From Niebla homalea (Eukaryota; Ascomycota; Lecanoromycetes; Lecanorales; Ramalinaceae): a DNA stretch of 64,000 nt. The DNA lies in contig JAHGAU010000015.1 in assembly GCA_019925105.1 (NCBI GenBank), positions 186,001 through 250,000 of the forward strand. The letters are read 5' to 3'. A model generated the notes under the pieces. That model ran no database searches and had not been told where the DNA came from. It saw only the letters and a list, made by a program, of their open reading frames with translations. Shown here piece by piece: positions 35,493 to 46,200 of this stretch (its first letter is position 1; the number at the start of each line of letters is the position of its first letter). The position numbers and the translations under genes are program-made.

Positions 35493-36636
35493 ATGAAACG
35501 CAGCCTTGCGAACGATGAAGCGGCTGCAACGTTCCGTAGTAGTGGTCGCAAACGTGTAAAGGTTGTTGATCACTATGCAATGTATGTTGAAGCCGGTTCC
35601 TAGGGGCTTCAAGTGATGGCAGACTGATCAAGCTCCGAGGTGTAAAGCACCGGTGCGAACGCTGTCAACTCGCCTCTTTTGAGGCTCCCAGCGGAAGTCA
35701 GAGGAATCATACTTCGGATGGTGGTTGGCGATCAAGTCATTCACCTGTATAAGATTTACACCCATGTAGGTCTGCTACTGATTCCATACGCTCTCACCGA
35801 CGGAGTAAGGATCTTAGACTGACAATATGACGAATCTTTATAATCTGCAGAGCAGCTGGTATGGACATTGGCTTTTGGGACGTACACTGTGTTACTCTGC
35901 ACCTACCGATACCTGCTCCATCGCTTCCACTCTCGGAATGTCTAGTACAAGCGCTACTTCGGACAGACCCGCTCAATCTTTCATAAATGCTCACAAAGAT
36001 TGCACTGAGGGGATCCCCGATGATGATCAAAAGGTTCCCCTTGCGATCTTTAGAGCAAGCCGCCGAATCTACCAGGAAGTAGTACCCTTATTCTGGCGTA
36101 CAAACCGCTTTTGTTTCGAGAACAATACCTTCGTTAGGTTCTTCAGGAATTTAACCACGATCCAGAGGGACAATGTGAGGAATGTTGTGGTACTTCACCC
36201 GCTTTCTCTAATGCACGATGACGACCGGGACTACCTTTACTGGGAACAGAAGATGTGGATTCCATCGCCGGGGCATGATGGAATTGGTTTTCCCTTACGC
36301 TGTTTGGCGAGCCTTGATATTCATCTCGAACTTTGCTGTGACTCAATTGCCGATAGCACCCGGCCTCAGCTGAAAACTATTTATACAGTCTTGAAGGTGT
36401 TTGAGGAGTTTTGCACTCGGACTTTACATGATGTGTCTGTCGTTATCTCATATGATAACACCTTAAGACATGCTTTCCGCAATCAACTCACCCAGGAACA
36501 GATCCTGAAATTGAACGCAGACTTCCGGCACCGCTTAGCAGATCGTGCAGAGCGTCATTGTACCCTGACTGATATGATTGCTGATGAAGTCTTGGAGTTG
36601 GAAGGACTTGAGAAAGGCCGCGGCTGCGTACCGTAG
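35493..36636 (+). CDS. Array paralogue 5: F-box-like/DUF7730-like protein with frameshifted C-terminus
   Basis: Exons 35493-35581 (89 bp), 35648-35765 (118 bp) and 35851-36636 give 330 aa. Exon lengths and phases equal those of copy 1 exactly. Exon 1 has a basic patch (SSGRKRVKVVDHYA). Exon 2 has NSPLLRLPAEVRGIILRMVV then GDQVIHLY. Exon 3 has SRRIYQEVVPLFWRTNRFCF, QRDNVRNVVVLH and DVSVVISYDN. After LELEGLEK the frame ends at GRGCVP, while the family-type helix AAAAYRRRSDQFHTKANKFE continues in another frame to 36769, so an indel near 36605-36625 removed the tail. Whether the shortened protein is made is unknown. Confidence 0.75.
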
Positions 36637-37869
36637 GAGGAGCGATCAGTTCCACACGAAGGCGAACAAATTTGAGCTCAAAGCAAACATAAAAGTCGAC
36701 AAGGCCATGGAAGTGCAGAAAACATCTCGCAAGAGGCTAAATATTGAATTCGAAGATGAGTTGGAGTGACAAAATGCGGAGGACACATGTCATCCTACTC
36801 CGGACTGTTATGGGTGATTGAGTCATCAAATACTGAATTCGCAATTTTCAATGTCCGAATGGGCAGCATATCGACCGTGCAAGATGATGCTTTCTTGCTA
36901 GGACAAGTCACTGTATGATTATCTCGAGGCCCTTGCGCACTTATAAAGGCCAGTGCTCTTAAAAGCCCGGACCTTCCTAGAGTTTTGGGCTTCATAAGCG
37001 ATGTGGCTGCGACAGAGGCCCAATGCATTAGACCATACAGAAATACCGCAACCTTTTCGGTTCTGTATTGAGACAAATAAAAGTTCAGCCTGGGTGAATG
37101 CATGCATATCCTATGAGATTGGGAGTGCCACATAAGATCTTCCAGATGGTGGGCACATAATCTGTCTTTCAGCTTCAATGTCCATGTACCAGCTAAGGCG
37201 CCTGGAGCGCAGCAACACAGAATCAGCCGCTGTCAGCCACTGACTCTTGTGCTTTCAAGAGAGTAGTATATGAGTTTGCATGTGTCAACCCGTTGCCACT
37301 CAACTAACCCTTCGATTGAAATTTGCTCTCTCCCGCACCATCGGCCCATCATGCCACGAAACCGTTCATTCCAGGCTGAAGGCCTCACTCGAGTACTCAC
37401 TCAAGGAATCTAGCTCAGCCAACGAACATTCAGTTCAACCCAGAACACTGAATCTGCATCCTAGTACCCGAATATTACCTATCGAGTTTAATTCCAAGAG
37501 TACTCCTTGAATTGTACACCACGCTCTATGGTGACAAATAGCAATGCCTCCAGCTGTCATGAAACCGAATCATACCAATATTCGTGGTTAATTTCTACTT
37601 TTCAGTACTTAGAAATTTCTCAAAAGTCATGGATCTTTCATTTTTGGTTTTTGGTTTTTGGTTTATGCTTTGGAGAATAGTATAAACCACGTCATTTCGC
37701 GTCATTAGATTTCCAGAATTAGCTGATTTGATCGAAGTATCACAAGTACTGCACAAGTCTTCGGGGCTGAAGTCCAAACGCCAAGGAAACGACATCAGTT
37801 CGGCGGGCTCATCGATCCCTGATCATAGAGCCAGAGATTACTTTGGAGATCCAGATTCCACAGTCTGCT
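36637..37869. other. Decayed 3' end of copy 5 and spacer to copy 6
   Basis: 36637-36769 holds the out-of-frame coiled-coil tail of copy 5. The remaining ~1.1 kb has no recognisable gene; copy 6 may have an upstream non-coding or lost exon here. Confidence 0.4.
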
Positions 37870-38982
37870 ATGTCGCACAGCAATACATCTAATGCAGCCG
37901 AATCGCCGTTCTTGAAGCTGCCAATGGAGGTTAGGCACATGATCCTTCAAATGGTGTTCGGTAACAAGACAATTCATCTGTCCCAAAATTCCAATCAGCA
38001 GAGCCGAGAACCATGCAACACCTGTGAACGCTCACTCTGCATTGCGAAAGAGCCCGGCCATGGCGACAAATCGTTTTCTGGCAACCGGTCTTATAATTGG
38101 TCAGACGTCCACCACGACTGCATTTCCTCCCAGGGATCTGGCAGGATAGAACGTATCGACTTCAGCATATTCAGTACGAACCGTCAAATCTATCACGAGT
38201 CCTTCCGTCTTTTCTGGCGCACAAGCCAGTTTTGCTTCCGTGACGGTGAAACATTGAAGACGTTCCTGGGTCACCTTAACAAAGCTCAGACGGAGTCCGT
38301 GAAGCATCTTGTGATCTGTTGTTCCTTCACAGGCTTCGACGGTGAAGCAGACAACTGGGACTGGAGTAGGCTCTGGTATAGGACAAAGGAGCAGTGGCTC
38401 CTGAGCGATGTCGAAAAGGGAACGGATTTCTGCTTCCCCGAATTAGCCAAGCTTGAACTTCACCTACAGCTTTATGGCTATCTCTTCGAGTCTGGGTACC
38501 GCCAACAAGCTCACGGAGGGGCATTCCGCGCAGCATTTGCAGCATTCGAGACTTTGCGTCATCTCCGTCTACAGGAGGCTCTAGTGACGATGTCCTATGT
38601 AAGAGACGAGTACGCGATTCAATGCCTTCCGAGTCAGTTGGCTATCATAGGAAAGAACCTAGCCAACATCGCGCAGAACTTCCGCGAACGTCTACTGGAT
38701 CGAACGGTCTATGAGAAAGCTCTCATGGAGCCTTTGATTGACAAGATCAAGCACGAGATCGAACGTCTGAAAGTAACGTTTCGAGAGGCGTTCGAAAATT
38801 TCATGAGCGACTTGCAAGAGTCTGAATGGCCTTATAGGTGCATTGAGTATGACGAGAAGGCAATCGCAAGTCGGACAAGAGCAAAAAGGCTGGCTGTCCG
38901 GCTGAACGGGTTGCAAGCTGCCTTGCTTAATGACGATTACATCAGGATGAAAACCACTTGGGAACAAGACCATAAGTACTAA
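37870..38982 (+). CDS. Array paralogue 6: intact, intronless F-box-like/DUF7730-like protein
   Basis: A single open frame of 370 codons from ATG 37870 (the frame is open to 37843 but without ATG). It has SPFLKLPMEVRHMILQMVFG then NKTIHL, NRQIYHESFRLFWRTSQFCF, AQTESVKHLVI, LAKLELHLQLYGYL, LRHLRLQEALVTMSY and a long C-terminal helix with Arg/Lys/Glu. The intron that follows the VIHL segment in copies 1, 3, 5 and apparently 4 is absent here: coding sequence runs straight through (TIHLSQNSNQQSREPC). An acceptor-like CGCACAG before codon NTSNAAESP hints that an upstream exon may once have existed. Function unknown. It lies about 0.8 kb from the transposon island. Confidence 0.8.
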   Translation: MSHSNTSNAAESPFLKLPMEVRHMILQMVFGNKTIHLSQNSNQQSREPCNTCERSLCIAKEPGHGDKSFSGNRSYNWSDVHHDCISSQGSGRIERIDFSIFSTNRQIYHESFRLFWRTSQFCFRDGETLKTFLGHLNKAQTESVKHLVICCSFTGFDGEADNWDWSRLWYRTKEQWLLSDVEKGTDFCFPELAKLELHLQLYGYLFESGYRQQAHGGAFRAAFAAFETLRHLRLQEALVTMSYVRDEYAIQCLPSQLAIIGKNLANIAQNFRERLLDRTVYEKALMEPLIDKIKHEIERLKVTFREAFENFMSDLQESEWPYRCIEYDEKAIASRTRAKRLAVRLNGLQAALLNDDYIRMKTTWEQDHKY

Positions 38983-39804
38983 TAGGTCTCTGTCAAAGCG
39001 TTCTTGACCGTCGAGCGCGTGTCATCCACAAGTGCGAATGGGAATCGAGTTTGCGCAGAATTAAAGGACCATCCACTGACTGGCGGAGAAATCACCTGCA
39101 TTACAAATAACTTATCTGACATTCGAGCATGACGAGTCCAAGCTTTTCTGTACCTTCACCACCAGAGAGGCGGGGGGTTTGGTATGCTAGCGATGGAGAA
39201 TTTGCTACCATGTAAAGGAGGGGAACCTCATCCCCCCATTCCATGTTTCGAACCGCTATAACTTGGTAATGGCGGAACGAATCCAGATCCTACATACGGA
39301 CCATCATGCGCATTGTACTTGAACGCTACCAAAGACGTGAATGATCTTGCAGCTCCCTGCTGACCTTGACGATTTGAATGTGAAATTGCGTACTCTAAAT
39401 GACGGTACACTACTGTGGCATGAGGCTCAAATAGTCGGTGTACTGTACAACAACGAGAACCCAGTGGCCCATAGCCACCCAGTCTTGTGTTTTCGAGGGA
39501 ACGGCGAACAGGCCTCATGTATCTGCTCACCGACGCTCGGCTGAACATCCTCAATTAATAACGTTTGCCAAAAAAAAAAGGGTCTTCCGTTCAAGCCATA
39601 TCAGGCCACAGTATTGATTTTCTGGATGCTGATCAACTCCACACTGCTCACTTGACGTCTCCCACACTGCGAACAAGTGGAATGCATTAATCTGTTCCAA
39701 TGCTCTGCCCAAATCCCATGAAGGGGCATCGCGCTGGCACCGGATCAGCTAAACGGCATTATCGCCCCACGGCATTATCGCCCCCCTCTCGATCGATGTC
39801 CCGA
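38983..39804. other. Spacer between paralogue array and transposon island
   Basis: About 820 bp with normal base composition and no recognised gene. It contains the 2 x 16 bp direct repeat just before the transposon. Confidence 0.45.
39754..39785. repeat. Tandem duplication of a 16 bp unit
   Basis: CGGCATTATCGCCCCA is followed directly by CGGCATTATCGCCCCC, one mismatch. It lies 20 bp outside the left transposon end. Confidence 0.8.
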
Positions 39805-39806
39805 TA

Positions 39807-39896
39807 CCCCTGTTTCCAAGTGGCTTGAAACATGCCCGGTTTTTTGCCGGACGCGACCGTCCCACCACCCACTTTTTGCTGAGACGGTTTTTGCAT
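39807..39896 (+). repeat. Left terminal inverted repeat (90 bp)
   Basis: Matches the reverse complement of 50147-50236 with two differences, both transitions (TTTCC versus TTTTC, GCTGAG versus GCTAAG). It stays GC-rich, and composition drops sharply directly inside it. Confidence 0.93.
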
Positions 39897-42090
39897 CGCG
39901 CAATTACCACTATTACTATTAAGGAGCTTATTACCGGTCCAAAATAGGTAATTATAAGGCTTAAATTAAGTAAGACTTATTGTATACTTAAATTACTATT
40001 TAAACCTTAAGTAGAAATTATTATAATAAAGAAAAAAGCTAAACCGGCCAGTAAATTAAAGGCTACTCCGTAAGTAACTTTAAACGCCGGAAATATAAGT
40101 AATTTAACTATAAAGAAGGCGGCTTTAATTACTTTAATAATATTAAAGTTTTATACTGTTATTTATAAGGTAATTTAAAGGGGGAAAGATTTATAAGTAT
40201 TAACGGAAACCTTACGTTTTTTTATCTTCCATAATTTCCTTATTAAGGGCTTAAAAAAGGTATTTATAAAGGCTTAAAAGAAAAAATATAACGTTATTCT
40301 TTATAAAATTAAGGCTTTTTTAATTTATAATAATAAAGCTAAAATAATATTAGCGGAGTATAAGAAATTAAAGTAATAAAAGAAGCTTTAATAAGTAATA
40401 ACTTTATAAAGTAATAAAAAAAAGAAAAGGATTATTATTATTATTACGTTTATATATAATCTAAAGCCGGTAAAGGAATTTAAAATAAATAAAAAAAATA
40501 AAGAAAAATATAAAGATAAAGAAGTTAAGATTATTAATTATAAACGTTAACTTTATACTGATTCCGATAAACTTAAGGACTTAATTATTAAGTAATATTT
40601 ATAAATAAAAGCCGTAAAAAAGGCGTTTTTACCGCTATTTAAAAAATAAATAAAGGGTAAAACCCCTAATTGTAAAACCATTATTAATAAGTAAATTAAG
40701 AAATATAAGTAACGGAAAACCGTTAATAAGTTAATAAATAATTAAGGCTTTAAACTTATAATATAGTAAAAGTATAATTTATTAAGGTATAATAAGAATA
40801 AGTATTATTATTAACTTTATAACCACGGAGGAGATTATTATTTTATAAATAATAATAATATTATTAAGTAAAACCGGGAAATCCAAAGTAATAAAGATAA
40901 ATTTAATATTATTACCGTTAATAAGCCGTTTTAAAGCCTTAATAAAATATTTTTAAAATAATTAAGGATTAAAAGGATAACCGCTATAAAATCGAAAAAA
41001 AGGAAAAAGCTTACCTTATTAAAAATACCTTATCCGGTCTCCGTTTTTCTAGCTTTAATAATAACCTTAAGTATCCTACCCGTAATAATAATATTTTTCT
41101 CGGTTAATAAATAATTCCGCTGGTTTAAGGCCGGTTAAAAGGCCGGTATAAGTAATTTAAATAGTAGTTCGTTCAGCCAATAAGTTAATAAGCTAAATAG
41201 CTTTCTTTTCTTATTAAGCTTTTTAATATTTTAATAATTATAATAATTATAATAATTTTAATAGTTCCAATAATTCCAGCAGTTTTAAAAATAACTTTAA
41301 TAGTTGTTATTACTTTAATAACCTGCGTTACCTATTATAAACCGGTAATTAATACCCTTAATACCGCTAAAGAAGTTATTATTACGTTTAAATATTATAA
41401 TTTAAGCTTTTAATAATCCCGTTAAACTTAATAATAATATTAATAAAGTACTTAAGGATTATATTACCTAATAATATTAACGTTTCCCTAATTAATTATA
41501 GCGTTTTAAATATATATATAAGGTTATCTTAACCGAAGATTATATTCTTATTAATATTTAACGATTTAATAACGTTAAGTAAAAAGAGCTAAATATTATT
41601 TATAATATTAAGGTTCGTTTTTAACGTAAAATTAAGGAGTTTTAAAAGGTTATTATTATAAGAACCTTTTTATAAGCGGTTATAAGACTTAATATACTGG
41701 CTGAAGTTATATAGTCTTATAAATAAAACGATAAACGTAAGTATTAAAAGGTAAAAATAATATAAAATAATAGAAGAGTTTAAATACGTATTTTAATAAT
41801 ATTTATAAACTTAAGGTTTATAACGTTATTTATATTTATTTTTAAGTTTAATATACCCGATATATATAATACTTTAAAAACTTTTATTACTTATAATAAT
41901 AAAATCTTTATATTTATTTATTATAAATATATAATTAAAATATTATTTAATAACTTTAAATAAACGCTTTTAAATAAAATATTATTTATATAATTCTATA
42001 AAAATATATAAAAAATATATTAAGAGAAAAATAAATTCTTTACAGGTAAATTACTTATTAAAGGCGGAATTTTTCCCGTATTTAATTTAA

Positions 42091-42092
42091 AA

Positions 42093-42128
<36 letters not shown>
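42091..42128. repeat. (ATT)n microsatellite inside the transposon
   Basis: About twelve consecutive ATT triplets within the left half of the DNA transposon. Confidence 0.7.
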
Positions 42129-42129
<1 letters not shown>

Positions 42130-42763
42130 ATTACTTATAATTATATTTAACCGGTATTATAATATTAATATATTAAAAGTAATTTAAGGTATCGTATTTA
42201 TATAAGTTCTTTTATATAATAACCCGAATAAACTCCTTAAAATCAACTTTTTTAATTAAAAAAAAATTCTTTTTTATTTAAGTTTTTAATATTAAGAAGA
42301 ACTCCTTAATAGGGTTAAAGTTAAAGGAATATAATAAAAATATATAATCCTTATATTAAAGAGTATATAAAGGTCCTATACCTTTTAACCGTAATAACTT
42401 AAGTAATTATTAAGGATAATTACGGATTTAAGGCTAGGGAAAAAATTATACCGCGGTAAGACCTTATTCTCCAGAAATTACTTAAAATAGGTTATATTTA
42501 TATTATTATAATAAATATATAATACAAGAATATTATTAATATAATATATAAGAAGTATATTTTATCTTTTATTCCTTTTAATAAGGCGTATAACTTTAAG
42601 TATAATATTAAAAAAACTTTAATTTTTTTTTTATTAATAAATATATTTATTAACCTTACTTTTATTAAGGTAAATAAGTTAACTATATATATAATTATTA
42701 ATCTTTAATAAAAAGTTATTATAATAAAATTAAAACCGTTTAAAAATAATACGATAAATAGCC

Positions 42764-42909
42764 TGTTAGGTGCAGCATGCATACATAGGAGCATTAATAG
42801 GTATAGGACACCCTTTATACGTAGAGGACAGGCATCCTTATAATGCTCTTATCCTTCAGGTAGAATTATTATTTATATATTATTATACTTTTTGGTTTAT
42901 ACATTAATA
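42764..42909 (+). repeat. 5' LTR (146 bp)
   Basis: Begins TGTTAGGTGCAGCATGCAT and aligns end to end with 49521-49666. All differences I can see are C/T or G/A (A/G) transitions. Confidence 0.92.
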
Positions 42910-43145
42910 AATAATAATAATAGCTATTTATATTAATATTATATTAACGTATATCGTAAGATCCGTTAATATGAATTAAAGTATTAATTTATTAATTATA
43001 GCGGATACTTCCTTTATAGTAATATTAAAAATATTAACTTTATATCCTCTAGAATACCGCTTTTAATTTACTTTTAAATACTTTTAAAGAAAAATTAAAA
43101 ATAATATTATAGAAAAGATATATATATTATAGGCTTCTTAAGTAT

Positions 43146-43205
43146 TACCGGATTTTAATATTATTATTTTAATTTATTAATTAAACGCTTTATTAAAATC
43201 CGGTA
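43146..43205. repeat. 15 bp inverted repeat inside the retrotransposon
   Basis: TACCGGATTTTAATA at 43146-43160 pairs perfectly with TATTAAAATCCGGTA at 43191-43205, with a 30 bp loop. It lies near the 5' end of the element, downstream of the LTR. Confidence 0.6.
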
Positions 43206-46200
43206 ACTTAATAGCCGCGGTTATTTTATATTTAACTTCAGAAAAAATCGCTTAAATAATTAAAAATAATTAGTAATTAAGTAACTTAAGAACTATATTT
43301 ACTATAGGCAGATTATTTCGGTTAAAATTTTTTAAAGTTATAGAATTTACTATTTCTTTTAATTTAATTTTTAAAAACTAGATTTCAGATTCTTTAATAC
43401 TTTAACGTAATCTACTATACTTTAAAGATACTTTATTATCGTTATAATTACTATATAGATTATTATTAACCTTAATAAAATTAAATAAATTTAAATTATA
43501 TTAATACGGTTAAAGTCCTTAGAAACTTAATATTATAAAATTATTATTTTTATTAAATAGTTTTCTATTATTATAGTAACTATTAAATTTACTTTTTATA
43601 TTAACGTTAATATTATAACGCTCCCCTTCAGTTTTAAGTATTAAACCGGAATCTGAGTTTAATAAATTTAATATATTAAACTTAAGTTTATTAAATTTAG
43701 GTTTATTATATTAAATAAAAGGTATTTTTATTAAAAAAGCAATTTTTATTTAATTTATTAATCCGTTTAATTAATTAAAAATAATAAATTTTATTAAAGA
43801 GTAAATAATATAATTATAAAGTATAATTTAAGAATTAATTCCCGTTATTATATAAGGTTAATAATAAAATAATCCCGGTAATAATTTATTCTTTTTTCTT
43901 AATAACGTAATATAATTAATAAAAAGCTTATAATTAAACCGATTAATAAATTTTAATCCCGGTAATATTGGATTTTTCAACCCTTTTTATAAAAATAAGT
44001 TTTCCGATATAGCTCCTATAATTAAATATTCCGGGAAGTATACCTTTTTCCGGGATATATATATTTTTATTAATCGATTAAAGGATATTATTTAAATAAT
44101 AAATATATAAATTATTACGGAATAACCTATAATTATACTTAAAAATACCGCTTTAAAGTAATATATTATAAAGTTATTAAATATTAAGAAACGATTTATT
44201 AAATATAATAACGGTTTAATTAAATAAACTTTTTAAATTATTATTAAATTTAAGTTACCTTAATAAGTCAGCTTAAATATTCTGATTACCGAAAAGTATA
44301 TTATAAATAATATTTTTCGGAATTAGGAGCCTTATAAATATATATAGATTATTTTACGGGCTATATATACGTTAAATTTTAATAATATTTAAAATTAACT
44401 TACGTTTATTTATAATAAGTTAAACTTAAAATTTTAACGGGATTTATAATTATTAAATATAATTATTATTATTAATAATTATTTTAAGTTTATAAATAAA
44501 TTTAAATATAATTAATAAGCTTACGCTATTAAGTATTATATACCTTTATAAATATATCCGTAAAATTATAAAACGGATACGTTATTTTAAGGTAATTAGA
44601 ATTTTATAGAAAATTTAAAAGCTGGTCCTTTTTCTTAATTATTAATGTTATTTTTTTAAGCGTATAAATAGAATAAAGCTTACGATATACGCTTTTAAAA
44701 AAAAAGATAACGGTAATTACCCTTAATATTATAAAAGAAAATATTAACGTTAAATTAAAGAAAATTAAGGCCCTTAAAAAGAGAATCTGATTTTAAATAC
44801 TGAATACGTTATATAAAATAAAGGGTTAATTAAGCCTTTATATTTAAGGATAAAGAAAAAAAGAATACGTTATCCGATAAGGAGGAATTAAAAGGATTTT
44901 AAAATAATAACGACCTTATTATAAAAGAAATATATTTCGTATATTAATTCCTTATACGTTATTAATATATTAAATACGTATTAAAATACTTATCGTAAAA
45001 TAAATTTTTTATTTATTTTAAATATAATTATTAAAAATTAAAGGGAATAAACTTAAGTATTCTTAAGGCCTTTCCGCTAAATTAATGGATTTAATCCGTT
45101 AATAATTAATATATATAAGTTTAATAAATTAATAGCGTATTACTTATAATTATTAACTTTATTATAATAAGGAATACGTACTTTATAAGTTTTACCTTTA
45201 AAGTATATTAATATATTATAAATAAAGTCCAATTTACCCTTAATTTACCCGTAATAAACTTTTATATAAATAACGGCTACTTTATTATAATTATTAATTA
45301 TAATATTATATTCTCTTAAATTTTAAATCTGGATTTTAAAATCTAAAAATTACTTAAGTTAATTCCGGTTATAAACGTTAATAATTTTAAGTTAATTACC
45401 GATAAATTTATAATATTTAATTTATTCTTCTTAAGGGAAAAAAATACGATATTTACCTTAAGAAAAATCGTAATTAAAATTTATTTAATATATAATTTAC
45501 CTATTAATATTTTAATTATTATTAATATTATAATTCTTAATAAAATAATAATTAACTTTAATAATTAAAAATATATTATTAGTACTTATAAAAATATAAA
45601 TATTAAGGTAATTACCTTTATAAAGGAAGTAACGTAATTACGACGTATAATTTATATAAAGTAATAAATTTAGGTCTTAACTTATAATACGGTATAAGTG
45701 TTAATTATATATTAAAAAAAAGGGACTTTAAAAGAATTATTAAAGTTCCGGGATTTCATCTTTAAACCGTAATTAATACCGTTTTATAATCTTAAATTCT
45801 AAGGTAATATATTTATATATATCGTTAATTTAAAAATATTAATTATTTAAATTAAAAACGATATTAATTAAAAAGTTAATTTATTATATAAAATAAAACT
45901 TAAAATTTTATACGATTTACCCCCGTAACCTTATTATATAATAATCCTAGGTTTATTAATATTACTTATTATTTATAGATGGAAAACCTAAAAATCCAAG
46001 TTATAAATTTATAAAGTTATTATAATAATAATATTAATTTTTATACTTTCCGGAATAATTTTTATAACTTTTAATTATTTAAAGACCCACTTAAATTAAT
46101 TATTATAAATTAATAATTATAAAAAGCAGATTTTATTTAATAACGTTAAGATTTATATACGTGACGGAAATACGTAAGTTTAATTAAGTAATATTATTAA

